Assembly: GCF_900113065.1 (NCBI RefSeq) | Contig: NZ_FOOA01000016.1 | Coordinates: forward strand, 1-64,000 | Source of the DNA: Aureimonas phyllosphaerae | GTDB lineage: Bacteria; Pseudomonadota; Alphaproteobacteria; Rhizobiales; Rhizobiaceae | Length of the DNA stretch: 64,000 bases | Direction: 5' to 3' | Shown: positions 47,830-58,457 of the stretch, one piece after another | Layout of the letters: each line of letters opens with the position of its first letter | Position numbering within the stretch: the first letter of the stretch is position 1 | Notes under the pieces: generated by a model | What the model saw: only the letters and a program-made list of their open reading frames with translations | The model's database searches: none | Told to the model about the DNA's origin: nothing | Made by a program: the position numbers and the translations under genes

Positions 47830-48662
47830 GCGTGCGCCTCGATGTCGGCGATCACCGCCGCACGCAGCGCCTCGTCGACCGTGGGCCGCTGCCCGAACCA
47901 GCGCTCGAAGCCCGGCACCGCCTGATGCAGCAGCATGCCGAGCCCATCGGCGGTGCGAAGGCCGCGCGCCGCGGCCGCGCGAAGGATCGGGGTTTCCAGC
48001 GGCACATAGACGATGTCGGTGACGAGGGCGCCGTCCGGCAGGGCCTCGATCGCCCGCGCGTCGCCCTCGGCGAGGCCCTTCGGATCGGCGGGCCGCGTGT
48101 TGACCACGAGGTCGCAGGACCCGGCGAGCGCGCAAAAGTCGTCCTCCGCACCCGCCTCGGCCCCGAAGGCGTCCGCCAGACGCTCGGCGCGTGCGCGCGT
48201 GCGGTTGAGGATGGTAATGCGGGCGATCTCGGCTTCCCGCAGCGCATGCACCACGGCGCGCGCCGCGCCGCCCGCGCCCAGCACCACCGCAGCTCGCGCC
48301 TCGCGCCAGCCGCCAAGGCGCTCGTCGAGATTGGCGGAGAAGCCGTAGGCGTCGGTGTTGCCGCCGGTCAGGCGGCCGTCCTCGAACCAGAGCGTGTTGA
48401 CCGCGCCGATTGCCTCGGCCGCCCCGTCGAGCCGGGCGGCGGCGGCGAACGCCGCCTCCTTGTGGGGAATGGTGACGTTGCCGCCGGCAAAGCCCTCGTC
48501 CTGCAATCGGCCGAGAAAAGCCGGAAAATCTTCCGGCGGCACGGCGATTCGCTCATACGAGCCCGGGATCCGCAGGTCGCGAAGCCACGTCCCGTGGATC
48601 AGCGGCGAGCGGGAATGGGAGATCGGCCAGCCGGTGACGAAGGCGCGCGGTGCCTCACGCAT
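47826..48662 (-). CDS. aroE: Shikimate dehydrogenase AroE
   Basis: 278 residues. Substrate motif [16 protein letters not shown]; catalytic Lys in [25 protein letters not shown] with catalytic Asp; NADP motif [15 protein letters not shown] with [10 protein letters not shown]. Reduces 3-dehydroshikimate in the aromatic pathway. Overlaps maf by eight bases and coaE by four. Confidence 0.96.
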   Translation of the reverse strand: MREAPRAFVTGWPISHSRSPLIHGTWLRDLRIPGSYERIAVPPEDFPAFLGRLQDEGFAGGNVTIPHKEAAFAAAARLDGAAEAIGAVNTLWFEDGRLTGGNTDAYGFSANLDERLGGWREARAAVVLGAGGAARAVVHALREAEIARITILNRTRARAERLADAFGAEAGAEDDFCALAGSCDLVVNTRPADPKGLAEGDARAIEALPDGALVTDIVYVPLETPILRAAAARGLRTADGLGMLLHQAVPGFERWFGQRPTVDEALRAAVIADIEAHA

Positions 48663-49254
48663 CGAGCGCGCCCCGCGCCCGGAGTTCGCGGATCAGCGGC
48701 AGCATGGGCAAGCCGATGATGGTGAAGAGGTCGCCCTCGATCCGCTCCATCAGCTGCAGGCCGCGTCCTTCCACCTGGTAGGCGCCGACGCTGGTCAGCA
48801 CCCCATCGCCGGCCGCGGCGAGATAGCGCCCGATCTCGGCCGGTGTCAGGTCCCGGAAGGTGATCGAGGCGCGCGAGACATGACGCCAGACCGCCGCGCC
48901 CCCTTCGGCCAGCACCACGGCGCTGTCGAGATGATGCGTGCGGCCCGACAGTTTCAGGAGCGTGCGACGCGCGGCCTCCATGTCTTCCGGCTTGTGCAGG
49001 ACCTCGTCGCCGATCGACAGGACCTGGTCGGCCCCGATCACCAGCGCCCCGGGGCGCCGCTCGGACACGTCGACCGCCTTCGCCTCGGCCAGCACCAGCG
49101 CCACCTCGTCGGGCGTCGCGCCGGAATCCTTCAGCGGCGCCTGGACCAGTCGCTCGTCCAGCGTCGAGGGATCGGCCTCGGCCCGGATGCCGGCTTGCGT
49201 CAGAAGCGCCTGCCGGTGGCGGCTGCCCGAGGCCAGTACGAGATCGCGATTCAT
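48655..49254 (-). CDS. maf: Maf/YceF family nucleotide pyrophosphatase
   Basis: 199 residues from ATG 49254 ([18 protein letters not shown]). A longer reading adds 26 residues inside the origin-like gap. [20 protein letters not shown] carries the active-site Asp; [21 protein letters not shown] is conserved. The family hydrolyses non-canonical or modified nucleoside triphosphates and affects septum formation. First gene of the maf-aroE-coaE-dnaQ set. Confidence 0.95.
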   Translation of the reverse strand: MNRDLVLASGSRHRQALLTQAGIRAEADPSTLDERLVQAPLKDSGATPDEVALVLAEAKAVDVSERRPGALVIGADQVLSIGDEVLHKPEDMEAARRTLLKLSGRTHHLDSAVVLAEGGAAVWRHVSRASITFRDLTPAEIGRYLAAAGDGVLTSVGAYQVEGRGLQLMERIEGDLFTIIGLPMLPLIRELRARGALDA

Positions 49255-49288
49255 GCCGGCATCCTTTCCCGCGCGTTGCCGCGCGTCC

Positions 49289-49303
49289 TTAAATCTTTGT
49301 TCA
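49289..49303 (+). promoter_or_regulatory. CtrA-like binding site
   Basis: TTAAATCTTTGTTCA fits TTAA-N7-TTAA with one mismatch. CtrA sites lie in the Caulobacter origin; in this order CtrA more often controls cell-cycle genes, so the role here is inferred. Confidence 0.35.
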
Positions 49304-49489
49304 AACAGCGCTTGTCTATTAGAGCCCGCCAAACGCGGGAAGCGGCCCTGCGAAGCGGGACTCGATTCTCCCCCGCCCGTCCAGCGAAAGCTCCAGCGGC
49401 CCCCGCAATTGTCGCCCCCTTGTGGGAATCAGTGGACCGGCGGCGTGGCCGGCTGGCAAGCGATTTCGCCCCTTTTGAAAACTCCGCCG

Positions 49490-49498
49490 TCATCCACA
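49490..49498 (+). promoter_or_regulatory. DnaA-box-like site
   Basis: TCATCCACA, one mismatch from TTATCCACA, in the maf-hemE gap. Confidence 0.45.
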
Positions 49499-49692
49499 GT
49501 TCACGAGCGCTTGGCGCCTGTGGCCCTGCGCTTGTGAATTTCGGGGACGCTTGTTCCCCTCTTCCGGCCGTCTCGCCGGCCAACCACCTGATGCGCCAGC
49601 CGCTTCGCCGATCCATCCGCCTCGATACGGCGAAGCCCCGTTCTCGGCCCGTCGTTTCGCCCCTGTGAATTCCCGTGATCCACCGACTCATA

Positions 49693-49711
49693 GAATCAGA
49701 ATCTCAGATTC
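49693..49711. promoter_or_regulatory. Cluster of three GANTC sites with a palindrome
   Basis: GAATC, GAATC and GATTC within 19 bases (49693, 49699, 49707). The last two are arms of a perfect palindrome, GAATCT-C-AGATTC (49699-49711). GANTC is the CcrM methylation site; clustering in the AT-rich part of the gap suggests methylation-dependent control of initiation (inference). Confidence 0.5.
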
Positions 49712-49870
49712 ATGGATTTCTTTTCTAAGAGGGGCGGACGGGAAAACCCTTCGGGCTATCTGACGAGCGACCGGCGCTCGGCCCTCAAACCGGTCTCGAA
49801 AGAGACTGGACGCGGGGCCTCGCGCCGGGCATCCCTCGCCTCGCCCGTGCCGCTTCCCGAAAGGTGTCCC

Positions 49871-50896
49871 ATGCCAGAGCGCAAGCTCCTGCGCGTTCTC
49901 GCCGGCGAGACCGTGTTCCCGCCCCCCATCTGGCTGATGCGCCAGGCCGGACGCTACCTGCCCGAATACCGCGAGACGCGGGCGCAGGCCGGTGGCTTCC
50001 TCGATCTCTGCTACAATCCGGACTTTGCGACCGAGGTGACGCTGCAGCCGATCCGCCGTTTCGGCTTCGACGCGGCGATCCTCTTCTCCGACATCCTCGT
50101 GATCCCCGACGCCCTGCGGCGCAACGTTCGTTTCGTGCAGGGCGAGGGTCCGCAGATGGATCCGATCGCGCCGCACGAGATCGCCGGCCTCGATCCGACC
50201 AACGCCGAGACCCACCTCGCGCCCGTGATCGCGACCGTCGCACGCCTTCGCGCCGAACTGCCCGAGGAGACGACCCTCATCGGTTTCTGCGGCGCGCCCT
50301 GGACGGTGGCGACCTACATGATCGCCGGCCACGGCACGCCCGACCAGGGTCCCGCGCGGCGCTTCGCCTACCAGCATCCGGAGGCCATGGACGAGCTTCT
50401 GGAACTCCTCGCGGAGATGAGCGCCGAGTATCTGATCCGCCAGCTGCAGGCCGGGGCCGACTGCGTCCAGATTTTCGATTCCTGGGCGGGCGTCCTCGAC
50501 GAACTGTCCTTCCATCGCTTCTCGATCGGACCCACCCGCCGCATCGTCGAGCGCGTGCGCGCCGCCGTGCCCCGCGCTCGCATCATCGGCTTCCCGAAGG
50601 GCGCCGGACCGCTCCTGCCCGCCTATCGCGAGGGCACGGGCGTCGATGCCATCGGTCTCGACTGGTCCGTCCCCTTCTCCTTCGCCGCCGATCTCCAGCG
50701 GCAGGGCCCCGTCCAGGGCAACCTCGATCCGCTGCGCCTCATCGCCGGCGGCCGCGCGCTGGACGAGGGCATCGACGCCATCCTCCAGAGCCTCGGCCAC
50801 GGCCCACTGATCTTCAACCTCGGCCACGGCATCACGCCGGACGCGCCGATCGCCCATGTCGAGCACCTCGTCGAGCGGGTGCGGCGGGGGGGATAG
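49871..50896 (+). CDS. hemE: Uroporphyrinogen decarboxylase HemE
   Basis: 341 residues from ATG 49871; a frame reading back to 49712 crosses the origin-like gap and is not typical. Signature [32 protein letters not shown] with catalytic Asp; [25 protein letters not shown]. Converts uroporphyrinogen III to coproporphyrinogen III in heme synthesis. Adjacent to the candidate oriC; the multi-hairpin repeat begins at its stop codon and hemJ follows. Confidence 0.97.
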   Translation: MPERKLLRVLAGETVFPPPIWLMRQAGRYLPEYRETRAQAGGFLDLCYNPDFATEVTLQPIRRFGFDAAILFSDILVIPDALRRNVRFVQGEGPQMDPIAPHEIAGLDPTNAETHLAPVIATVARLRAELPEETTLIGFCGAPWTVATYMIAGHGTPDQGPARRFAYQHPEAMDELLELLAEMSAEYLIRQLQAGADCVQIFDSWAGVLDELSFHRFSIGPTRRIVERVRAAVPRARIIGFPKGAGPLLPAYREGTGVDAIGLDWSVPFSFAADLQRQGPVQGNLDPLRLIAGGRALDEGIDAILQSLGHGPLIFNLGHGITPDAPIAHVEHLVERVRRGG

Positions 50897-51077
50897 CGGG
50901 GCTGCCGCCCCGATCCCCGCTCGGGAAGGAATTCCCGAACCCTTCTTTTCGTTTGGAACCATTTCCGAGATGGGAAAGGGCCAGTGGCCCTTCCCCATCT
51001 CGGACGCGCTTTGAACGAAGAGGGGTCCAGGGGAAATCATTTCCCTTGGCGGGGTCGGGGGCAGCGCCCCCGTCTTC
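50896..51077. repeat. Multi-hairpin intergenic repeat, copy 2
   Basis: About 182 bp, the partner of 24510-24690 and in the same orientation. The long stem (50968-51003 region) reads GAGATGGGAAAGGGCC with GGCCCTTCCCCATCTC, different from copy 1 but still pairing except at one position. Other stems (GGGGC/GCCCC, AGGGGAAAT/ATTTCCCTT, GGGGGC/GCCCCC) are shared. It lies between the hemE stop and hemJ. Confidence 0.85.
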
Positions 51078-51142
51078 ACCCCGCCGCTTCCGTTCGGCGC
51101 GGTTCTCGACTAGGCAGGCGGGGAGCCCTGCCGGAGGATGCC

Positions 51143-51670
51143 ATGACCGTTTCGCCCAAGCCCGTCGCGAAGGACCGTTCGCTGCTCTACGCGCTGGCCG
51201 GCGGGGTGGTGCTGGCGGTCCTCCTGTTCGGGCTGGTGCCGCTCGAGGCGCAGCTTTGGGTGAAGAGCCTGCACATCCTCGCGGTGATCTCGTGGATGGC
51301 GGGGATGCTGTATCTGCCGCGCCTCTTCGTCTACCACACGGAGGCGGGGGCGGGATCGCGCGAGGCCGAGACGTTCAAGGTGATGGAGCGGCGCCTGATG
51401 CGCGGCATCATCAACCCGGCGATGGTCGTGACCTGGGTGGCGGGCCTGTGGCTGGCGATCGAGGTGTTCCAGTTCCGGGGCGGCTGGCTGCATGCCAAGC
51501 TCCTCTTCGTGGTGCTCCTGTCGGGCGTCCACGGCTACCTGTCGGCCTCGCGCAAGCGGCTGGAGCGCGACGAGATCACCAGGTCGAGCCGGCATTGGCG
51601 GATCATGAACGAGGTGCCGGCGCTCCTCATGGTTGTGATCGTGATCCTCGTGGTGGTGAAGCCCTTCTGA
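51143..51670 (+). CDS. hemJ: Protoporphyrinogen oxidase HemJ
   Basis: 175 residues from ATG 51143 with a strong GGAGG ribosome site. Four membrane helices. LWVKSLHILAVISWMAGMLY has the conserved His, and LHAKLLFVVLLSGVHGYLS the second. It oxidises protoporphyrinogen IX, the step before ferrochelatase, in bacteria without HemG/HemY. Placed directly after hemE, two enzymes of one pathway. Confidence 0.94.
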   Translation: MTVSPKPVAKDRSLLYALAGGVVLAVLLFGLVPLEAQLWVKSLHILAVISWMAGMLYLPRLFVYHTEAGAGSREAETFKVMERRLMRGIINPAMVVTWVAGLWLAIEVFQFRGGWLHAKLLFVVLLSGVHGYLSASRKRLERDEITRSSRHWRIMNEVPALLMVVIVILVVVKPF

Positions 51671-51737
51671 TCGACGCCTTGCCTTTGGCGACGGCCATGC
51701 GATCTAATGCGGATCCTTCGTCCCCGGAACCGTCCCC

Positions 51738-52286
51738 TTGTCCGTAGCCCCAGCCTCCGACCGCCCCGTCTGCCTCGTCGTCATGGGTCCGTCGGGCACC
51801 GGCAAGACGACCACGGCCAAGGGGCTGGCGACGAGACTCGGCTGGCGCTTCGCCGAGGCCGACGAGTTTCACCCGAAAGCCAATATCGAGAAGATGTCGG
51901 CCGGCATCCCCCTGAACGACGAGGACCGAGCGCCTTGGCTGGTCGCGATCCGCGACTGGGTGTCGAGCGAGGCGGCGGCCGGTCGTTCCACCGTGATCAC
52001 CTGCTCGGCCCTGAAGCGGCGCTATCGCGACGTGTTGCGCGGGGCGGCGGCGCGAGTGCGCTTCGTGGAGCTGACGGGCGACGAGGCGCTGATCCGCGAG
52101 CGCATGGAGAAGCGCAAGGGACACTACATGCCGCCCTCGCTGCTCGCCTCGCAATATGCCGACTTTGAGCCGCTGCAGCCGGACGAGGACGGTGTGCGCG
52201 TGTCGGTCGAGGCGGCGCCGGAGGGTGTGGTGGACGATGCGCTGCGCCAGCTGTCCCTCGCACCCGTGGTGTCGATCGGCGGCTGA
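51738..52286 (+). CDS. Gluconokinase (GntK type)
   Basis: 182 residues from TTG 51738, the only start upstream of the P-loop in this frame apart from an internal ATG at 51783; the start is uncertain. P-loop VVMGPSGTGKTTTAKG, EADEFHPKANIEKMSAGIPL and NDEDRAPWLVAIRDW are diagnostic. Also CSALKRRYRDVLR and KRKGHYMPPSLLASQ. Makes 6-phosphogluconate from gluconate for the Entner-Doudoroff or pentose pathway. No gluconate transporter adjacent. Confidence 0.9.
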   Translation: MSVAPASDRPVCLVVMGPSGTGKTTTAKGLATRLGWRFAEADEFHPKANIEKMSAGIPLNDEDRAPWLVAIRDWVSSEAAAGRSTVITCSALKRRYRDVLRGAAARVRFVELTGDEALIRERMEKRKGHYMPPSLLASQYADFEPLQPDEDGVRVSVEAAPEGVVDDALRQLSLAPVVSIGG

Positions 52287-52296
52287 GCGAAGCCCG

Positions 52297-52326
52297 CTTG
52301 CGCTGGCGCGCCTGCGGCATTATAGA
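52297..52326 (+). promoter_or_regulatory. Promoter of rho
   Basis: CTTGCG (52297-52302), 18-base spacer, TATAGA (52321-52326). The predicted transcript has a leader of about 160 bases before the rho ATG. Long leaders on rho serve its own feedback control in other bacteria; this is only suggestive here. Confidence 0.55.
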
Positions 52327-52490
52327 CTGAACGCCTATCCCGCCTCCGGCGCGACGCAGCCATGCCTGCGATCCCGCCCTTTCAGCCGAACATGTCCATC
52401 CTCGTTCCGGCCTGACCCTTTCCCCGATCGTTGACGCCCCCGTGCCGCGCGACCCTTCGAAGGTCCGGATGGGGTTGGAGCCCTTTTGAC

Positions 52491-53756
<1,266 letters not shown>

Positions 53757-53782
53757 GGCCTTCCAGGCCGAGCGCACATCGA

Positions 53783-53813
53783 AGGGCCGCCGTGGCGACA
53801 CGGCGGCCTTTTT
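53783..53813 (+). terminator. Intrinsic terminator of rho
   Basis: A perfect 10-bp stem (GGCCGCCGTG / CACGGCGGCC) with loop GCGA and a run of five T, 26 bases past the rho stop. Confidence 0.9.
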
Positions 53814-53879
53814 CGTGGGATCGCGCGCCGTGATGCGCTAGAGCCGGAGACGACGCCACCAGCCCGAGGCCGCGCCGCC

Positions 53880-54365
53880 ATGTCCGATCGTCCGACCCGA
53901 CCCGATGCCGTGCGGCGCGTGGAGATCGCGGCGCTCGCCAAAAGTCTGCCCATCCGCGTCGTGGAAACCGAGACCATCGCGCGCACCGCGGAGGAAGCGG
54001 CGAGCGCCGTCTCGGTCGCCGTCGGGCAGATCGTGAAAAGCCTCGTGTTCCGCGGCAAGGAGACGGGCGAGCCCTATCTCCTTCTCGTGTCCGGGGCCAA
54101 CCGGGTGGACGAGAAGGCGGTCGCGCAAGTCGTTGGCGAAGCGCTCGGCCGGGCGGACGCCGACTTCGTGCGGGAGGCGACCGGCTTTGCGATCGGTGGC
54201 GTCGCGCCGCTCGGCGCCCCGCGCCCCTTGCGCACCTTCATGGACCGCGACCTCCTGGCCTTCCCCTTCGTCTGGGCGGCGGCAGGCACGCCCTTCCATG
54301 TCTTCGAGACCGTGCCGGACGCGCTTCGCATCGCCTGCGACGCCGACGTGATCGCCGTCCGGTGA
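53880..54365 (+). CDS. YbaK/EbsC-type aminoacyl-tRNA deacylase
   Basis: 161 residues, YbaK/ProX fold. AVGQIVKSLVFRGKETGEPY carries the key Lys in the editing site. FAIGGVAPLGAPRPLRTFMD is typical of the group. Trans-editing enzymes of this family remove wrongly charged amino acids from tRNA (Cys-tRNAPro or Ala-tRNAPro, for example). Substrate not determined. Overlaps mnmE by four bases. Confidence 0.92.
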   Translation: MSDRPTRPDAVRRVEIAALAKSLPIRVVETETIARTAEEAASAVSVAVGQIVKSLVFRGKETGEPYLLLVSGANRVDEKAVAQVVGEALGRADADFVREATGFAIGGVAPLGAPRPLRTFMDRDLLAFPFVWAAAGTPFHVFETVPDALRIACDADVIAVR

Positions 54366-55672
54366 GCTTTGATGACACGATCGCCGCCCTCTCCTCCGGC
54401 GCCCTGCCGGCGGGCATCGCGGTGCTGCGGGTCAGCGGGCGGCAGGCGCGGCTGGCGATGGAGCGGATCGCCGGCGGCGTGCCGGAGCCGCGCCGGGCCT
54501 CCTTGCGCACCTTTCGCGACGGCACGGGCGCGCCGATCGATCGCGGGCTCCTCCTGTTCTTCCCGGCACCGGGCTCGGTCTCGGGTGAGGACCTCGCCGA
54601 GTTCCACGTCCATGGCGGACGCGCGGTCGCTAGCGCGATGCTCGCCGCGCTCTGCGCCCTGCCCGGCGTCCGTCTTGCCGAGGCCGGCGAGTTCACCCGC
54701 CGTGCCTTCGAGAACGGCCGGATCGACCTGACGGAAGCGGAAGGGCTCGCCGATCTCCTCGCCGCCGAGACCGAGGGCCAACGCGCGCAGGCGCTCGCCC
54801 AGGCCGAAGGCGGCATGCGCCAGCTCGCCGATAGCTGGATGCGGCGGCTCCTGCGGGCGCGGGCGCTGATCGAAGCGGCGTTCGACTTCTCCGACGAGGG
54901 CGACGTCGCGGACGACGTGTCGGCAGGCGTCTCCGCCGAGGTGCGGCGCCTCGCCGCCGAGATGCGCGATAGCCTCTCCGGCGCACGGCGCGGCGAGATC
55001 TGGCGCGACGGCTTCCACGTCGTGATCGCGGGGGCGCCGAATGCCGGCAAGTCCAGCCTCCTCAATGCGCTGGCCGAGCGGGACGTCGCGATCGTCTCGG
55101 CGATCCCCGGCACGACGCGTGACGTCATCGAGGTGCGGCTGGATCTCGCCGGCATCCCCGTGCGCCTGTCGGACACCGCGGGCCTGCGCGAGACCGGCGA
55201 CGTCGTCGAGGCGATCGGCGTCGAGCGCGCGCGCCGGGCGCTGGACGAAGCCGATCTGGTGCTCCATCTCGTCGCGCCGGACGGGGAAAACGCAGCATTA
55301 GAGAACCGCGCGCCGGTAATTCATGTTCGCACCAAGATCGACCTCGCCCCGCAAGGTTTGCCGGCAAACTTCGATCTCGCGGTGTCCGTGCGCGACGGAC
55401 GGGGGATCGGCGCGCTTCTTAATCGGATTACCGCGGCCGCGCGTGACAAGGCCGGCAATCCCAGCGAGGTCGTGCCGACGCGCCTGCGCCACCGCGAGAT
55501 CATCGCCGGCACGCTGGAATGGCTGGAGGCCTACGATCCCGAGCACCAGCCGCCCGAGGTTGCCGCCGAAACGCTGCGCCTTGCCGCCGATCGCCTCGGA
55601 AGTCTCACCGGCCGCACCGGGGTCGAGGACCTTCTCGGCGTGATCTTCGGCGAATTCTGCATTGGTAAGTGA
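54362..55672 (+). CDS. mnmE: tRNA modification GTPase MnmE (TrmE)
   Basis: 436 residues from GTG 54362. The N-terminal formyl-tetrahydrofolate domain begins DTIAALSSGALPAGIAVLRV. The helical domain follows and holds the G domain: GAPNAGKSSLLNAL (P-loop), then TRDVIEV and DTAGLRETGD. The C-terminal FCIGK contains the required Cys. With MnmG it makes cmnm5U at wobble position 34 in tRNA. Confidence 0.96.
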   Translation: MSFDDTIAALSSGALPAGIAVLRVSGRQARLAMERIAGGVPEPRRASLRTFRDGTGAPIDRGLLLFFPAPGSVSGEDLAEFHVHGGRAVASAMLAALCALPGVRLAEAGEFTRRAFENGRIDLTEAEGLADLLAAETEGQRAQALAQAEGGMRQLADSWMRRLLRARALIEAAFDFSDEGDVADDVSAGVSAEVRRLAAEMRDSLSGARRGEIWRDGFHVVIAGAPNAGKSSLLNALAERDVAIVSAIPGTTRDVIEVRLDLAGIPVRLSDTAGLRETGDVVEAIGVERARRALDEADLVLHLVAPDGENAALENRAPVIHVRTKIDLAPQGLPANFDLAVSVRDGRGIGALLNRITAAARDKAGNPSEVVPTRLRHREIIAGTLEWLEAYDPEHQPPEVAAETLRLAADRLGSLTGRTGVEDLLGVIFGEFCIGK

Positions 55673-55685
55673 GGCTGGACGGGCG

Positions 55686-55694
55686 AGTGGATAA
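55686..55694 (-). promoter_or_regulatory. DnaA-box-like site in the mnmE-mnmG gap
   Basis: TTATCCACT on the minus strand (AGTGGATAA on plus), eight of nine bases of the DnaA box. The closest DnaA-box match I found in the window, upstream of mnmG. Confidence 0.45.
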
Positions 55695-55750
55695 CGCACA
55701 GGCCAGGCGGCTTGTGGCTCGGCTGGCGGGTGCGGCCTGATCGGCCTCGA

Positions 55751-55779
55751 TTGACAGTCTCGGTTCGCTGCGGCTTAAC
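55751..55779 (+). promoter_or_regulatory. Promoter of mnmG
   Basis: TTGACA (55751-55756) is a perfect -35, with a 17-base spacer to a weak -10, CTTAAC (55774-55779), just before the ATG at 55787. Confidence 0.4.
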
Positions 55780-55786
55780 CCATCCC

Positions 55787-57670
55787 ATGACAGAGAAACC
55801 AATGAATGTTTCCGCCGACGTCGTGGTGATCGGCGGCGGCCATGCGGGCGTCGAGGCGGCCTGCGCCGCCGCGCGCACGGGCGCGGCGACGATCCTTCTG
55901 ACGCATGCCTTCGAGACCGTGGGCGCGATGAGCTGCAATCCGGCGATCGGCGGGATCGGCAAGGGTCATCTCGTGCGCGAGATCGATGCGCTCGGCGGTG
56001 TGATGGGCCGGGCGGCCGACCGCGGCGGCATCCAGTTTCGCCTTCTCAACCGGCGCAAGGGACCGGCCGTCCGTGGCCCGCGCACGCAGGCCGACCGCAA
56101 GCTCTACAAGGCGGCCGTCCAGGCCGCGGTGCGGGCGCAGGACGGGCTCTCCGTCGTCGAGGGCGACGCCTTCGATCTCGAGTTCGATACGGCCGGGCGC
56201 GTTGCGGCCGTGGTCCTCGACGATGGCCGCCGGATCGCCTGCGGCGCGGCGGTGCTGACCACCGGCACCTTTCTCAACGGGCTCATCCATATCGGCACCG
56301 AGAAGATCCCGGCCGGACGCGTCGGTGAGAAGCCGTCGCTCGGCCTCTCCGCCACGCTGCGCCGCCTGGGTCTTCGCCTCGGCCGCCTGAAGACGGGCAC
56401 GCCCGCGCGGCTCGATGGCACGACGGTCGACTGGGCCTCGCTCGACCGGCAGGGCCCGGACGCCGAGCCCTACCCGTTCTCCTACCTGACCACCGAAATC
56501 GCGAACCCGCAGATCGACTGCGGCATCACCCGCACGACGCCGGACACGCACCGCATCATCCGCGACAACCTCCATCGCTCGGCGCTCTATTCCGGCGAGA
56601 TCGAGGGCGTCGGCCCGCGCTACTGCCCGTCGATCGAGGACAAGATCGTCAAGTTCGGCGACCGTGACGGCCATCAGGTCTTTCTCGAGCCGGAAGGTCT
56701 CGACGATGCGACCGTCTATCCCAACGGCCTGTCGACCTCGCTTCCGGCGGATGTGCAGGCGGCGTTCCTGCGCTCGCTGCCGGGGTTGGAAAAGGTCGAG
56801 ATCCTGAAACCCGGCTATGCCATCGAATACGACCATGTAGACCCGCGCGAGCTGACGCGGGCACTGGAAGTTCGAGCCGTGCCCGGCCTGTTTCTCGCCG
56901 GTCAGATCAACGGCACCACCGGATACGAGGAAGCTGCTGCGCAGGGGTTGCTGGCGGGTCTCAACGCGGCGCGGCGCGCCGGCGGGGCGGAGCCCGTCGT
57001 CATCGATCGCGCCGACGCCTATCTCGGCGTGATGGTGGACGACCTGACGCGCACCGGCGTCACCGAGCCCTATCGCATGTTCACGAGTCGCGCCGAGTTT
57101 CGCCTGAGCCTGCGCGCCGACAATGCCGACCGCCGCCTGACCCCACTCGGCATGGAATGGGGACTGGCCGACAGCGAACGCCGTGCGGCGTTCGAGGCCA
57201 GCGAGGCGGCGCTCGGCGCCGCGCGCGCCACGCTGGAAGCTTTGACGCTGACGAGCAGCGAGGCGGCCCGCAAGGGTCTGCCGGTCAACCAGGACGGGCG
57301 CACCCGCTCGGCCTGGGTGCTTCTCTCGCATGCCGATATCGGCTTCGACGACCTCACCAGGGTCTGGCCGGAGCTCCAGGCGATCCAAGGGTCGGTTCGT
57401 GACCGGATCGAGATCGAGGCCGGCTACGACGTCTATCTCGATCGTCAGCGCCGCGACCAGTTGCAACTGAAGCGCGACGAGGCCAAGGTCTTTCCGGCGG
57501 GGTTCGATTTCGCAGGGATCAGGGGCCTGTCGAACGAGCTTCGTCAGAAGCTGGTCGAGCGCCGACCGACGAGCCTTGCCGAGGCCGAGCGCATCGACGG
57601 CATGACGCCGACGGCGCTTGCGCTCCTTCTTGTCGCTCTTCGAAAGCAAGACCTTGCCCGCGCCGCGTGA
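55787..57670 (+). CDS. mnmG: tRNA uridine 5-carboxymethylaminomethyl modification enzyme MnmG (GidA)
   Basis: 627 residues from ATG 55787; MNVS at 55802 is an alternative. FAD-binding [53 protein letters not shown] and [15 protein letters not shown] are hallmark blocks. Works with MnmE on tRNA wobble uridines. Heads the mnmG-rsmG-parA-parB run, the classic arrangement next to origins. Confidence 0.97.
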   Translation: MTEKPMNVSADVVVIGGGHAGVEAACAAARTGAATILLTHAFETVGAMSCNPAIGGIGKGHLVREIDALGGVMGRAADRGGIQFRLLNRRKGPAVRGPRTQADRKLYKAAVQAAVRAQDGLSVVEGDAFDLEFDTAGRVAAVVLDDGRRIACGAAVLTTGTFLNGLIHIGTEKIPAGRVGEKPSLGLSATLRRLGLRLGRLKTGTPARLDGTTVDWASLDRQGPDAEPYPFSYLTTEIANPQIDCGITRTTPDTHRIIRDNLHRSALYSGEIEGVGPRYCPSIEDKIVKFGDRDGHQVFLEPEGLDDATVYPNGLSTSLPADVQAAFLRSLPGLEKVEILKPGYAIEYDHVDPRELTRALEVRAVPGLFLAGQINGTTGYEEAAAQGLLAGLNAARRAGGAEPVVIDRADAYLGVMVDDLTRTGVTEPYRMFTSRAEFRLSLRADNADRRLTPLGMEWGLADSERRAAFEASEAALGAARATLEALTLTSSEAARKGLPVNQDGRTRSAWVLLSHADIGFDDLTRVWPELQAIQGSVRDRIEIEAGYDVYLDRQRRDQLQLKRDEAKVFPAGFDFAGIRGLSNELRQKLVERRPTSLAEAERIDGMTPTALALLLVALRKQDLARAA

Positions 57671-57731
57671 CCGCCGGGGCCCGCCGCCCCGCAAACCCGC
57701 GGAGCCGAAGCGTCCACCGCCGAAGCCCCGG

Positions 57732-58394
57732 ATGGGCAAGGCCGCGACGGAAGCGAAGCTTGCCGAGGAGCGCGCGCTCGTCCTGTCGCGGCACGCTGTT
57801 TCACGTGAAACAGGCGAACGGCTCGACGCCTATGTCGCGCTGCTGCGGACCTGGCAGAAGAGCATCAATCTTGTCTCGCCGGCGACGATCCCGGAAATCT
57901 GGACCCGGCACGTTGAGGACGGGCTGGTGCTCGGCGAACGCGCCAGGGGCATCTTGCGCTGGGCCGATCTCGGCTCGGGCGCCGGGCTGCCGGGGCTCAT
58001 CCTCGCCATCCTCATGGCCGAGCGCGAGGGCGGCGAGGTGCATCTCGTCGAGAGCAACGCCAAGAAGGCGGCGTTCCTGCGTACGGTGGCGCGCGAGCTT
58101 GCGCTTCCCGCGACCGTCCACGCCGAGCGGATCGAGGATTGCGGTTCGGTGCTCGCCGGCGTCGAGGCGATCAGCGCCCGCGCGCTCGCCTCGCTCGACG
58201 ACCTCTTCGCGCTCGTCGCGCCTCATACGCGGCCCGATACCGTCTATTGGTTCCTCAAAGGACGCGCGCACGAGAGCGAGATCGCGCAAGCCGCTGCCCA
58301 TTGGCGTTTCGACATGGTAAAGCATGCCTCGCCGGTCGAAGACGGCTCGGTGCTCCTGGAGATCTGCTCCCTCGAGCGCCTGGCGGCCCGCTAG
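57732..58394 (+). CDS. rsmG: 16S rRNA (guanine-N7) methyltransferase RsmG (GidB)
   Basis: 220 residues from ATG 57732; TTG or other starts further up cannot be ruled out. SAM fold: ADLGSGAGLPGLILAI, then HLVESNAKKAAFLR, and ISARALASLDDLF. It methylates G527 of 16S rRNA. Its N-terminal codons for VSRET encode a perfect parS palindrome. In rhizobial RsmG a VSRET-like stretch is, from memory, also present, consistent with parS being kept in the gene. Confidence 0.95.
   Translation: MGKAATEAKLAEERALVLSRHAVSRETGERLDAYVALLRTWQKSINLVSPATIPEIWTRHVEDGLVLGERARGILRWADLGSGAGLPGLILAILMAEREGGEVHLVESNAKKAAFLRTVARELALPATVHAERIEDCGSVLAGVEAISARALASLDDLFALVAPHTRPDTVYWFLKGRAHESEIAQAAAHWRFDMVKHASPVEDGSVLLEICSLERLAAR
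57797..57812. other. Perfect parS centromere site inside rsmG
   Basis: TGTTTCACGTGAAACA, the full chromosomal parS palindrome, extended to CTGTTT...AAACAG. It lies in the 5' coding part of rsmG, about 650 bases before parA, and is the ParB loading site by established knowledge of the ParABS system. Confidence 0.92.
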
Positions 58395-58457
58395 GGATCG
58401 CGACCCGCAACCGAAGGCATGGACCCGGCTTGGCCAGACCCGGGTGGAGTTGACACG

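Larger units (their letters stand above)
49255..49870. other. Candidate chromosomal replication origin (oriC) between maf and hemE
   Basis: A 616-bp gap without genes, flanked by divergent maf and hemE. The origin adjoins hemE in Caulobacter and Sinorhizobium (known). Seen here: DnaA-box-like TCATCCACA (49490-49498) and TGATCCACC (49676-49684), a CtrA-like TTAA-N7-TTCA (49289-49303), an AT-rich patch (about 49685-49731), and six GANTC sites from 49249 to 49711, three of them within 19 bases. Perfect DnaA boxes are absent, so assignment is not certain. Confidence 0.6.

Noticed and set aside
49551-49763. Short frames in the maf-hemE gap
   Set aside because: Low-complexity, no ribosome sites, no family resemblance; the gap has origin-like features instead.
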